Position numbers and translations under genes: made by a program. The notes below the pieces were generated by a model. The model was not told the origin of the DNA. It made no database searches and saw only the letters and a list, made by a program, of their open reading frames with translations. Below, piece after piece: positions 16,748 to 25,691 of a stretch of DNA of 64,000 bases. This stretch comes from Pseudophaeobacter sp. GTDB taxonomy: Bacteria > Pseudomonadota > Alphaproteobacteria > Rhodobacterales > Rhodobacteraceae. Each line of letters begins with the position of its first letter. Positions within the stretch are counted from its first letter, which is position 1. The stretch spans positions 310,001 to 374,000 of the forward strand of contig JALUXC010000002.1 of NCBI GenBank assembly GCA_027019165.1, written 5' to 3'.

Positions 16748-18492
16748 CAAGTCTTTCGCACCAAATAAGTTTTGCGAGGAGACTTTGGCACGACAGAAGG
16801 CTCATGTTCCACCGGGAAATCCCCCATAAGATATGGATGCATGCCCTGATTCTTTAGGTTTTGAAGAAACAGCCCAAAGCCTTCAAGATCGGCCATCTTT
16901 GGAACCTCATTGAGATGACGCGGCCCCTGCACGCCCAGTTCCTCTAGAATGTTTCTGAGCGGCTCCATGGGCGCTTCGATAAACTCGGCCATTGTCCAGA
17001 TCCGCACCCGAGCCTTGGTCTGGTGTTTCTGCAAAATCCTGAGTTGGGCCGCTTCCGTACGTTGCAAGTGCGCTGCAATCCGCCTTAGTTCCGAAAAACT
17101 GCCCTTGGCGCGAGACAATGGAATCGCCCAGGCGCCACTGATGACAGAAATCTGCGCATTTGGATCAAGGGCTATGAACGGGACGATTTTCTGGCGATCC
17201 TGAGGACCGAACTGGAAGCATTGGCGCTCGCCACGTGTGTTCCATACAAGATTGGTCAAAAACCGCTCAGGGTTGTAGTCGCGCCACTTTGCATTTGCAC
17301 TAAGCGCACCGTTCACGATCGGCTCATCTCCCGCGAACTCGACCGAGTCGGGCGCGAACAGATGGCCATGAACCCTTGCGCCGGTGGTCTTGGCCAACCA
17401 GATATCAAAGCCTTGGAACAGCTCTGAGAAGCCCTGAAACACCGAATAAGGGTTCGCAGTCACGTCCTTCACAGCCCATTGATGCGGATACCTGCTTTGC
17501 ATGTAGAGCCCGGCGCGACCACGGGTGCGGCGCTCGACTGCCTTGCTGAAGACCCGGTCAATCTTGCCGGGGTTCGGCTCTACTCCAGTAATGACCCCTC
17601 TTGGACTGTCCAGAAAAGTGTCATACAGCCGATCCGCACGCGGCCAGATTTTTCGAGCCACAAAACAATCTGATCGGCGCAGCAATTGCAGGTGGTCGTC
17701 ATAGAAAATATGCGGCTTTCCTTCGAAATCGAACTTGGACAAGGTCAGTGACCGGCTTTCGATCTTTGCCGAGTGGAGGCGGGCAAGGGTTTGAAAGTAA
17801 CTTTCGTCGGGGATCCAGACCTTGCGAAAGTAGTGATCGTAGATCGGTCGGTCAGGATCCGCCAGTATTGCAGAAAGCGTCTTTGCAGTCAGACACCACC
17901 ATTGACTGCCCATATGGGGAACAAGGCCTGTCGGGATACGTCGCTTGATCCGCAGTTTGCGCTGCAGATCCACGTAGCGGTCGAACAGGTAACGATGCCG
18001 TTTCCAAGAAAAAGGGAACCGCAGCGTAAAGCGTTCCACGTCAAGCCCGCCTACAATCCAGGGCACATCCGCCGTCGTAGCACTCTCGATGAAATCGGTG
18101 TCCGGTCGCGCCGCCAGATAATCAACCAGATCCTGAACCGGTCTCAATGGCAGGCATGAGCCCGAAGCCAGATACACATGACGCACGCCGGGATGCTGCC
18201 GCAACATCTGTTCCGATGCCGACAACGCAGCCGCGACGATGCCCCAAGTGCCCCATTCGCAACGATGGCGGCGTGAGAAACTGATCAGGTCTGTCTCAGA
18301 TAGCGCGCTGCGAAACCGGTTGAACTCTGACTGTGGCACCTTTCGGTCCACGTGGATCACCACTGGGCAGCCACCTGCCGCCCAGTGTCGCGCCACCTGC
18401 TTCGCACGGTCAAGGGCTGTGTGTACCAACATCACAATGCCAACTGTGCCGCTGTTCTCGGCCTCCAAGCTTGAGACCTGTCCGCGTTTCAT
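16747..18492 (-). CDS. GT14 (Core-2/I-branching type) glycosyltransferase with C-terminal extension
   Basis: 581 residues from ATG 18492, overlapping the upstream stop by ATGA. The first 280 residues fit the Branch (GT14) family: IVMLVHTALDRAKQVARHW, VHVDRK-like IHVDRKVP, YLASGSCLPLRPVQDLVDYL and QWWCLT. Family members add beta-1,6-GlcNAc or xylose. The C-terminal 300 residues match no domain I can name firmly; I recall DUF5928 in such Rhodobacterales proteins. No signal peptide, so probably cytoplasmic or peripheral. Acceptor unknown. Confidence 0.8.
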   Translation of the reverse strand: MKRGQVSSLEAENSGTVGIVMLVHTALDRAKQVARHWAAGGCPVVIHVDRKVPQSEFNRFRSALSETDLISFSRRHRCEWGTWGIVAAALSASEQMLRQHPGVRHVYLASGSCLPLRPVQDLVDYLAARPDTDFIESATTADVPWIVGGLDVERFTLRFPFSWKRHRYLFDRYVDLQRKLRIKRRIPTGLVPHMGSQWWCLTAKTLSAILADPDRPIYDHYFRKVWIPDESYFQTLARLHSAKIESRSLTLSKFDFEGKPHIFYDDHLQLLRRSDCFVARKIWPRADRLYDTFLDSPRGVITGVEPNPGKIDRVFSKAVERRTRGRAGLYMQSRYPHQWAVKDVTANPYSVFQGFSELFQGFDIWLAKTTGARVHGHLFAPDSVEFAGDEPIVNGALSANAKWRDYNPERFLTNLVWNTRGERQCFQFGPQDRQKIVPFIALDPNAQISVISGAWAIPLSRAKGSFSELRRIAAHLQRTEAAQLRILQKHQTKARVRIWTMAEFIEAPMEPLRNILEELGVQGPRHLNEVPKMADLEGFGLFLQNLKNQGMHPYLMGDFPVEHEPSVVPKSPRKTYLVRKT

Positions 18493-19499
18493 GCCCAGTT
18501 CCCCTTGGACATCAGACCGAGGATCTCCAGCTGGCGCCAGTTGATGTATCGCTCGCTCCATTTGCACCAAAGCTCGGGCGCGTCCTCCAGCACTTCTGCA
18601 TAGGCCTTGTATTCCGCAGATTCCGCATAGTGCTGGTTGCGCTTCAGTTCCTCTTGCGCTTTTGCCCCAAAGGTATCCAGAAACTTGGCATGCAAAAGGG
18701 CGCCACTTGCCTTTTCCCCGCCGCCCGTCTCAAACACCCGGTTCAAACCGCGCGGCAGCAACGCATGAGTAGAGCTGACATAGGCGTATTTCCGGTGCCA
18801 TTTGACCAGTGGGATCTTGTTCAGGGCTGGTGCCTTCTTTGGCCGGTCCGCAAAGAACATCCGCGCCCTGGGCCCGCCTTGGATCCATAAGTTGCCATAG
18901 GTTGGATTCTGGCTGATCGTGTAGTTGCCGCTGTCAAACCAATGCGCGATCTCAAGAGGATCTTGCCCAGGCTGATAAACTGCGTCTTCGACCCGCCCTT
19001 TTGGGTAGACATCAATCAACATCGCCGAAAAGCTTCGGATTGCCGAATTGTCGAGCCAATCTGTCAACGCCCGGATCGGCCGAGTATCGCAGAACGGATA
19101 GATAAAGAACTCATCCGGATCGACCACAAGGACCCAATGCCCATGTGCATAGCGGCGCTTGAGGTAATTCAGCCAATCAATGCCAAACCCGGCACGTTGA
19201 TAACTCGCCTCGGTCCGCCAGACGGAGACATCGGGCATTCCGGTCAAATACTCTGAGGTGCCATCTGTAGATCCGTTGTCCACAAACAGGAAATGATCCA
19301 CACCGAGACCGCGATAGTACTCAAGAAAGTATGGCAGTCGGATCTGTTCGTTGCGCATGGTGGAGACCAGAAGGATATCATCCGGTCTGATGGCCTTGGT
19401 ATTGTCCTGAACGGAGGTCAGTTCACGGGATTTGCGCAGCGCCCGGGCCAGCCTGTACTTGCGCCGGATGCGCATGCGGTAAGACTGCCAAAGACCCAC
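18489..19499 (-). CDS. GT2-type glycosyltransferase (first copy)
   Basis: About 336 residues. An AAGGAG at 19505-19510 places the start at the GTG of 19499; another GTG (19505) and an ATG (19475) are in frame. The core reads VSTMRNEQIRLPYFLEYYRGL, then FLFVDNGSTDGT and VVDPDEFF, the DXD-type site of the Glyco_tranf_2_4 family. The acceptor sugar is unknown. It is paralogous to the protein encoded at 19649-20692: both keep RNEXIRLPYF, GVDHFL and the LWXQGGXRXRXFF pattern. Overlaps the GT14 gene by 4 bases. Confidence 0.82.
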   Translation of the reverse strand: MGLWQSYRMRIRRKYRLARALRKSRELTSVQDNTKAIRPDDILLVSTMRNEQIRLPYFLEYYRGLGVDHFLFVDNGSTDGTSEYLTGMPDVSVWRTEASYQRAGFGIDWLNYLKRRYAHGHWVLVVDPDEFFIYPFCDTRPIRALTDWLDNSAIRSFSAMLIDVYPKGRVEDAVYQPGQDPLEIAHWFDSGNYTISQNPTYGNLWIQGGPRARMFFADRPKKAPALNKIPLVKWHRKYAYVSSTHALLPRGLNRVFETGGGEKASGALLHAKFLDTFGAKAQEELKRNQHYAESAEYKAYAEVLEDAPELWCKWSERYINWRQLEILGLMSKGNWA

Positions 19500-19648
19500 G
19501 TCCACTCCTTATCCGTCGTTGAATCCGACCCAGCGCCAGCCGATCCCAAAGGCTGCGCGCAATATGTCACGCACCTAGAGTATTAACAACGAATTTAGAA
19601 ACAGTTACATGGTTCTGCCAAGGCTTTTCGCAACGCCAGAGAACGCGC

Positions 19649-20692
19649 CTACCACTCTGGTTCACGCATCAGCCCCAGTTCCAAAAGCTGCTCTGGCCCC
19701 TTGTACTTCAGGGATCTTTCGCTCCAAAGGTCAGGAGCGGCGGCCAGGTGATCATAGTAGGCGTCAAAATCTCTAGGGGTGTGAAAGTGCTCTTGCCGTT
19801 GCTTCTCTGTTGCTGATTTCCGAACAATTTCCGGAAGAAACTTCGTGTGCAACAGCACCCCTGAAGGATGCTCCCCACCAGGCCCGTCGTAGAGGCCATT
19901 GAGGACAGGCGGCAGGGCACTGTGGGTGGAATTCACATAGGCGTAGCGACGGCTCCATCGGACAAAGGGAATCTTGTTCAAGGTTGGAGAGCGTCGCGGT
20001 GCAGTCGGAAAAAACAGTCTCTCCCGGACGCCGCCCTGCAGCCATAGATTCCCCATGGGGCTTTGGCGCACGGCGCGATAGGGGGCAGGGTCAAACCATT
20101 GCAGGACCTCCAAGGGATCCTGACCCGGGGAATAGCGGGGCTTGTCCAGCGGACCGCGTGGATAAAGATCCAACATCATCGCCCCAAACCCGATGCGACC
20201 TTGTCGGCCCAACGAACCCGCCAACGCCTTCAAGTCATGGAACTCGATGCCGCCGTATGTGAGCAACTCGTCGGCATCAACAGTCAGACACCAGTGATCA
20301 TGTCCATATGTCATCTGCAGATACGTCAACCAATCGACGCCAAACCGGGAGGCCCTGTAGCCCGCATCGGTATGCCAAACAGAGACATCATCCTGCTGCG
20401 CAAGCATGTCAGAGCTGCCATCGTCGCTACCATTGTCGATCACCAGAAAATGGTCGACCCCCAGGCGCCGGTAGTAGTCAAAGAAGTAGGGCAGACGTAT
20501 CTCTTCGTTGCGTTGCACCACAAATGCCAGGATGTCCGATGCGGAAATTCTGGCAGTCCTGTCACGAACCAATTTCAACTGATGCCGAGACCGCCAGGAT
20601 CGCCACAGCATTCGGCGCCTTTTCCAACGCAGGAGGTAAGCCGCGCGCCAGCCGATCCTTGGCATCTCGGCGGCAACGCGCAGGGCCTCCAT
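19649..20692 (-). CDS. GT2-type glycosyltransferase (second copy)
   Basis: 347 residues from ATG 20692 (MEALRVAAEMPRIG), one base after the galE stop, which argues for this start over one 14 codons upstream inside galE. Visible: VVQRNEEIRLPYFFDYYRRL, FLVIDNGSDDGS, VDADELL (metal site) and NLWLQGGVRERLFF. It looks like a duplicate of the gene at 18489-19499 and probably adds a related sugar. Co-transcribed with galE, which supplies UDP-galactose, so a galactosyl donor is a reasonable guess. Confidence 0.82.
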   Translation of the reverse strand: MEALRVAAEMPRIGWRAAYLLRWKRRRMLWRSWRSRHQLKLVRDRTARISASDILAFVVQRNEEIRLPYFFDYYRRLGVDHFLVIDNGSDDGSSDMLAQQDDVSVWHTDAGYRASRFGVDWLTYLQMTYGHDHWCLTVDADELLTYGGIEFHDLKALAGSLGRQGRIGFGAMMLDLYPRGPLDKPRYSPGQDPLEVLQWFDPAPYRAVRQSPMGNLWLQGGVRERLFFPTAPRRSPTLNKIPFVRWSRRYAYVNSTHSALPPVLNGLYDGPGGEHPSGVLLHTKFLPEIVRKSATEKQRQEHFHTPRDFDAYYDHLAAAPDLWSERSLKYKGPEQLLELGLMREPEW

Positions 20693-20693
20693 A

Positions 20694-21683
20694 TCAGGCC
20701 TCGTAGGCGCCGGTCTGGTGCCACTTCCAGGCATCGGTGATCATCGTTTCCAGATTTGAGCGCTGCGGAGACCAGCCCAGATCGGTGATCGCGCGGGTGG
20801 ATCCTGAAACCAGCTTGGTGCAGTCCCCTGCACGGCGTGGCCCTTCGGTACACGGAACCGCGCGTCCGGTCACCTCTTCGGCCTTGTTCATCACTTCCCG
20901 CACGGAAAAGCCCGTGCCGGTACCGAGGTTGAAAATCTGGCTTCCCTTACCGTCCTGCAGCCACTTGAGGCCCAGAACATGGGCATCGACCAGATCGCAA
21001 ACATGCACATAGTCGCGGATGCAGGTGCCATCAGGGGTATCATAGTCGGTACCAAAAACAGTCAGCGCATCCCTTTTGCCGTCGATCGCATCCAACACCA
21101 AGGGCACCAGATGAGTTTCAGGACGGTGGAACTCTCCCACCTCGGCCTCGGGATCTGCTCCGGCGACATTGAAATAGCGGAAGATGACAGAGCGCAGCCC
21201 ATGGGCGGCGCCGAAATCCTTGAGCATGTCCTCGACCGCGCGTTTGCTGGCGCCATAGGCATTGAGCGGCATCTGTGGCGTGTTCTCGTCCAGCACCACG
21301 TTGTCATGTTCACCATAGGTGGCGCAGGTCGATGAAAAGACGAAATCAAGGCACCCGGCAGAGACCGCAGCCTCGATCAGATTCAACGATCCCCCGGCAT
21401 TGTTCGCCCAATAGCGGCCCGGCTGGCTCATCGCCTCACCGACCTGACTGAGAGCGGCGAAATGCATGACCGCAATCGGCTGATGCTTGGCAAAAACCGC
21501 GTCGATGCGCCCGCGATCCGCCAGATCGCCTTTCTCAAAGGGACCAAATTTGACTGCGTCCTGCCACCCCGTGACAAGGTTGTCAAAAGTAACAGGAGTA
21601 AACCCTGCCGCCTTCAAGGCCTTGCACGCGTGCGAGCCGATGTAACCGGCACCGCCAGTCACCAGAACCTTTGCTACGGTCAC
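20694..21683 (-). CDS. galE: UDP-glucose 4-epimerase
   Basis: 329 residues from GTG 21683 with GAGGGTG upstream. Extended short-chain dehydrogenase: GGAGYIGSHACKAL (NAD site), SSTCATYGEH (catalytic Ser/Thr), YGASK (Tyr-Lys). It interconverts UDP-glucose and UDP-galactose. With galU just upstream it supplies the nucleotide sugars for the neighbouring glycosyltransferases. Confidence 0.96.
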   Translation of the reverse strand: MTVAKVLVTGGAGYIGSHACKALKAAGFTPVTFDNLVTGWQDAVKFGPFEKGDLADRGRIDAVFAKHQPIAVMHFAALSQVGEAMSQPGRYWANNAGGSLNLIEAAVSAGCLDFVFSSTCATYGEHDNVVLDENTPQMPLNAYGASKRAVEDMLKDFGAAHGLRSVIFRYFNVAGADPEAEVGEFHRPETHLVPLVLDAIDGKRDALTVFGTDYDTPDGTCIRDYVHVCDLVDAHVLGLKWLQDGKGSQIFNLGTGTGFSVREVMNKAEEVTGRAVPCTEGPRRAGDCTKLVSGSTRAITDLGWSPQRSNLETMITDAWKWHQTGAYEA

Positions 21684-21745
21684 TGCACCCTCAATTCAAT
21701 GTTGCTGCCAACCTGAGAACATGCCGGGCGCGGGCCGACCGTTCG

Positions 21746-22639
21746 TTATTCGGCAGCCTTCCCGACCTGAGCGATTTCAGTGATATACTGCATCAGCTCA
21801 TCCCGCAATTCCTCGCGTGCCAATGCAAAGGATACCGTTGCCTGCAGGAAGCCGGCTTTGGAACCGCAGTCAAACCGCTGGCCACGGAAACGGTAGCCAT
21901 AGACCGGCACATCCTGTTCGATGTCCTGAGCGATCGCGTCGGTGAGCTGGATCTCACCGCCCGCGCCCTGCTTCATCTTATTGAGATTGCGCAGCACCGA
22001 AGGCTCCAGGATGTAGCGGCCGATCACCGCCAGATTGGACGGGGCCTCACCCATGGCGGGCTTTTCCACCATACCGCGGGCCTGAACCACGGACCCCATA
22101 TCATCTTTCACGTCAAGAACACCGTAGGCGCTGGCCTTTTCGGGAGCGACTTCCATCGCAGCCACCATATTACCGCCGGTTTCCGCGTAGGCCTCGACCA
22201 TTTGCTGCAGGCAGGGTTTTTCAGCAGCGATCACATCGTCGGGCAGGATCACCGCAAAAGGTTCATTGGCGATCAGCCGCCGCGCGCACCATACCGCGTG
22301 CCCCAGGCCCAAAGCTTGATGCTGGCGAATATAGGCAATTGCCCCACTGTCCATATTCGTTTGCTTTAGGATCTCCAGAAGCTCGGTCTTGCTCTTTTTT
22401 CGCAGCTCCTGCTCAAGCACAGGTGAGTGATCGAAATAGTCTTCCAGAGCACCTTTCCCGCGAGAGGTCACAAAGATAAATTCCTTGATGCCCGCAGCCC
22501 TAGCCTCGTCAATGGCATACTGAACCAGCGGCCGGTCCACCAGTGTCATGATTTCTTTGGGTACGGATTTGGTTGCAGGCAAGAATCGAGTCCCGAGACC
22601 CGCAACTGGAAAAATCGCCTTCGTCACTTTCTTACGCAT
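21746..22639 (-). CDS. galU: UTP-glucose-1-phosphate uridylyltransferase
   Basis: 297 residues, the normal size. The N-terminus has FPVAGLGTRFLPATKSVPKE, the nucleotidyl transferase signature, and GEIQLTDAI towards the end. It makes UDP-glucose from UTP and glucose 1-phosphate for surface polysaccharide. The 62-base gap to galE suggests co-transcription. The 194-base gap upstream (22640-22833) has no gene and is likely to hold the promoter. Confidence 0.97.
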   Translation of the reverse strand: MRKKVTKAIFPVAGLGTRFLPATKSVPKEIMTLVDRPLVQYAIDEARAAGIKEFIFVTSRGKGALEDYFDHSPVLEQELRKKSKTELLEILKQTNMDSGAIAYIRQHQALGLGHAVWCARRLIANEPFAVILPDDVIAAEKPCLQQMVEAYAETGGNMVAAMEVAPEKASAYGVLDVKDDMGSVVQARGMVEKPAMGEAPSNLAVIGRYILEPSVLRNLNKMKQGAGGEIQLTDAIAQDIEQDVPVYGYRFRGQRFDCGSKAGFLQATVSFALAREELRDELMQYITEIAQVGKAAE

Positions 22640-22833
22640 GATGGTCTCTCAGTGTTTTGCTTGGGACTAGAATACCCGAAATTTTCACAATACCCTGCCA
22701 CAGCCTAAGCGCAGCCATGACAGGCTCGTTCGCAAGTCTGGAACACTGCATCACCAAAATAAGTGTTTTTGATGACAAAATGTCCTCAAAAAGGTGTCCG
22801 GCAGTATATGCTCAGGCTGGGCCTGCTACCGGC

Positions 22834-23634
22834 TCACTCCTCGTCCATTCTGGACATCATTTCTTCCAACCGCGGCACGTCTTCAGGGTTGTTGAGTTCC
22901 CAGAATTCGCGCCCCCGCGCCTCGACTTCGACGCATAAGACTTTGCGCCCATTCTCGAGGAAACGAAGCTGCTCAAGCCCTTCCAGCGTTTCCAACGGCC
23001 CGGTTCTCCACTCAGGATAGGCCGCAAGAGCATCCGGGCGGTAGGCATAGACCCCAACATGGTGGAACACCGGCGTGTCTTCGCCGCTTTTGTAGGCACG
23101 CGCACAAAAAGGGATCACCTCTTTGGAAAAGTACAAGGCGCTATGATCCGCAGCAAAAACGGCTGTGGTTCCGCCAACGCGGTCCGCGCGCCGATCCGCC
23201 AGAAGGCTGTTCAGTGTCTCACCATCGCAGCGCAAGACAGGCGTGGCCAACTCCATGCCAGGCGCTTTGCGCAACCCATCCACCAGGTTTTCAACAAACC
23301 AATGCGGCGTGAGGGGGGCATCCCCTTGCAGGTTGACCACGATGTCATAGCCACCGCCCAGTGCGACATGCGCCTCTGCACAGCGCTCAGTCCCGTTGGC
23401 GCAGTTTTCTGATGTCATCACCACCTCTGCGCCGAAACCTTCGGCGACAGTGCGGATCCTGTCGTCATCCGTTGCCACGACGACGCGATCCACGCCAGAG
23501 ACAGCAGAGGCCGCGCGCCAAGACCGTTCTATGAGCGTGCGCTTTTCCCCCGTCGCGCCGGTCAAGGCCACCAGCGGCTTGCCAGGATAGCGGGTCGAAG
23601 CGTACCGCGCAGGTATGATGATCAGAACAGACAT
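22834..23634 (-). CDS. kdsB: CMP-KDO synthetase-like cytidylyltransferase
   Basis: 266 residues from ATG 23634, sharing a base with the cysQ stop (TGATG). Features: IIPARYASTRYPGKPL, VVATDDDRI, NCANGTERCAEA and VNLQGDAPL. Canonical KdsB has VQGDEPL, so D-A-P is a small change at the metal site. It activates KDO with CTP for lipopolysaccharide or capsule; a KpsU-type capsule role is possible given the neighbouring KpsM-like permease. A related sialic or pseudaminic acid is less likely. Confidence 0.87.
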   Translation of the reverse strand: MSVLIIIPARYASTRYPGKPLVALTGATGEKRTLIERSWRAASAVSGVDRVVVATDDDRIRTVAEGFGAEVVMTSENCANGTERCAEAHVALGGGYDIVVNLQGDAPLTPHWFVENLVDGLRKAPGMELATPVLRCDGETLNSLLADRRADRVGGTTAVFAADHSALYFSKEVIPFCARAYKSGEDTPVFHHVGVYAYRPDALAAYPEWRTGPLETLEGLEQLRFLENGRKVLCVEVEARGREFWELNNPEDVPRLEEMMSRMDEE

Positions 23635-24431
23635 CAAGCTTCTTTCAGTTCAACACCAGGAGCGTAAGCGATGAAGAACGGGTTCGCATAGTCTTCCTTG
23701 CCATAAACAAGGGGGGAATGATCGTCGAAACGCACCACTTTTCCGCCGGCACCAGCCAGCACGGCATGTCCTGCCGCGGTGTCCCACTCCATAGTGCGCC
23801 CAACACGCGGGTAAATGTCCGCCTCTCCTGTGGCCACCAGGCAGAACTTGAGCGAGGAACCTGCGCTCTTCATGTCCTTGACGCTGTATTTGTTGATGTA
23901 ATCGTCCGTTGCCTGATCACGATGAGACTTGGACGCCACCACCATCAGTGCGCTGTTGTCGCTGTCGGCCACTCGGATCGGCGCGGTGGCGCCCATCTGT
24001 TCAGGATTGAATGCACCGGTTTCCTCGACGCTAGAGCCATCCGCAAGCGTAAAGAACATGCGCTCCCTTGCCGGAGCATAGACCACTCCGCGGGTCGGCA
24101 GGCCTTTTTCGACAAGCGCGATGTTTACGGTAAAATCCCCGCGCCGATGGATGAACTCCTTCGTGCCATCCAGCGGGTCCACGATGAGGAACGTATCGCC
24201 ACGCATCGAATGGGAATCGCTCTGTTCTTCGGTGACCAGCATGACATCAGGGAAGGCCGCACGCAGCCCGGCTGAAATCAATGCGTCGGCGGCTTCATCC
24301 GCAGCCGTAACCGGGCTGTCATCAGACTTCACCTTAACGTCAAAATCATCGGAGTTATAGATTTCCATGATTTTCTCACCGGCTTCAATCGCAAGACGGC
24401 GGATCACGGGAACGAGCTCTTCATACGTCAA
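23634..24431 (-). CDS. cysQ: 3'(2'),5'-bisphosphate nucleotidase CysQ
   Basis: 265 residues from TTG 24431. GGAG lies seven bases upstream and there is no earlier in-frame ATG. Inositol-monophosphatase fold with VTEEQ and DPLDGTKEF, the Mg2+ site. It hydrolyses PAP, the by-product of sulfotransferases and of PAPS reduction. Being in the same locus as a sulfotransferase suggests it keeps PAP low during sulfation. First gene of the minus-strand set, divergent from the export permease. Confidence 0.94.
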   Translation of the reverse strand: MTYEELVPVIRRLAIEAGEKIMEIYNSDDFDVKVKSDDSPVTAADEAADALISAGLRAAFPDVMLVTEEQSDSHSMRGDTFLIVDPLDGTKEFIHRRGDFTVNIALVEKGLPTRGVVYAPARERMFFTLADGSSVEETGAFNPEQMGATAPIRVADSDNSALMVVASKSHRDQATDDYINKYSVKDMKSAGSSLKFCLVATGEADIYPRVGRTMEWDTAAGHAVLAGAGGKVVRFDDHSPLVYGKEDYANPFFIAYAPGVELKEA

Positions 24432-24585
24432 GCGGACTCTCCAGAACCTAGGGTTAATTGAAAATTTTCCTATCGACCCTTATGCTGGCTCCTGCAGGGA
24501 ACAGCAAGAAGTCCATACCAATATCCCGGGTCTATATCCGAACACCCCAAACCAATGCCTCTCGGCGCAGCGAACCATCGGCAAA

Positions 24586-25407
24586 ATGTTTCAGCTTCGA
24601 ACGCAAAAATCACCGTTCACGGGCATCATCACCCTGAGTGAGGTAGTGTTCCACTGCACCGTTCGCAGTGTGCGCTCCAAGCACAACAATGCATTTATCG
24701 CGCTCGGCCTGAACATCCTCCAGTCCGTCCTGTTTGTGGCAGCGTTCTATTTCATGTTCGCTATCATGGGCATGCGCGGCTCGGCCATCCGTGGCGACTT
24801 CCTGCTCTACGTGATGTCCGGCATTTTTCTCTTCATGACGCACGCGAAGACCGTGGGCGCTGTGGCCGGAGCCGAGGGACCAAGCAGCCCCATGATGCAA
24901 CATGCGCCAATGAATACGATGGTTGCGATTCTGTCAGCAGCAATTGGCTCTCTATATGTTCAAACACTCTCCTTGCTGATCATCCTGTTCGTATATCACG
25001 TGGCCTTTACTCCGGTGCATATCGAGGACCCGATTGGCGCCTATGGGATGGTATTGATCTCCTGGTTCACCGGCGGCGCAGTGGGGCTTTTGCTTCTTGT
25101 CATGAAACCCTGGGCGCCAAGCATCGTCGGCATCATCAGCACCATTTATCAGCGGGCCAATATGATTGCCTCGGGCAAGATGTTCCTGGCCAACACCCTG
25201 CCCAGTTTTATGCTCGCCATGTTTGACTGGAATCCGCTGTTTCACAGCATCGATCAATCGCGCGGCTATGTTTTCATCAACTACAACCCGCATTACAGCA
25301 GCTGGGAGTACGCCCTATGGGTAGGCGTCGTGCTGGTCATGCTGGGCTTGATGGGTGACTTTTACACCCGCCGTCGTGCCTCGATCAGCTGGAATGCGCG
25401 GCGCTAG
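24586..25407 (+). CDS. Polysaccharide export ABC permease, KpsM-like
   Basis: 273 residues from ATG 24586. Six predicted membrane segments after a short cytoplasmic start (MFQLRTQKSPFTGIITLSEV). This is the ABC-2 permease pattern of capsule, O-antigen and teichoic acid exporters (KpsM/Wzm). It should form a channel with a KpsT-type ATPase, but none is encoded nearby. Divergent from cysQ-kdsB, so export of a KDO-linked capsule-like glycan fits. Upstream in-frame codons back to 24367 would run antisense through cysQ and are rejected. Confidence 0.82.
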   Translation: MFQLRTQKSPFTGIITLSEVVFHCTVRSVRSKHNNAFIALGLNILQSVLFVAAFYFMFAIMGMRGSAIRGDFLLYVMSGIFLFMTHAKTVGAVAGAEGPSSPMMQHAPMNTMVAILSAAIGSLYVQTLSLLIILFVYHVAFTPVHIEDPIGAYGMVLISWFTGGAVGLLLLVMKPWAPSIVGIISTIYQRANMIASGKMFLANTLPSFMLAMFDWNPLFHSIDQSRGYVFINYNPHYSSWEYALWVGVVLVMLGLMGDFYTRRRASISWNARR

Positions 25408-25691
25408 TGGCGCATCCCCACCGCATTCTCGTTTCAGTCAATCTGCCCGACGGCACGACTTGCACCTGTGTAGACATCTTTCAGCGCAGCGACGGATCAT
25501 TTGGGTTTGACCTGTTTCGGAGAGACCCCGAAGACGGGCGCGGCTGGTTCTCCATCGGCTACTTTGGCGAGCGCCTTTTTGATACCGCAGAAGACGCCGC
25601 AAAAACGGCCTCAACCGAAGTTCACTGGCTGGAAGAGGCAGCGCCAGATCTGCTCGAACGCCTCAGGTCACAACCCGCAGTGTCAGGTTAA
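25407..25691 (+). CDS. Small conserved-looking protein of unknown function
   Basis: 94 residues from a GTG that shares one base with the permease stop (TAGTG), implying translational coupling. Soluble, no signal peptide. Compact alpha/beta-like pattern: PHRILVSVNLPDGTTCTCVD, then FGFDLFRRDPEDGRGWFSI and a C-terminal helix. I do not recognise the family. The end overlaps the 3' end of the convergent alkB gene by 29 bases. Confidence 0.6.
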   Translation: MAHPHRILVSVNLPDGTTCTCVDIFQRSDGSFGFDLFRRDPEDGRGWFSIGYFGERLFDTAEDAAKTASTEVHWLEEAAPDLLERLRSQPAVSG

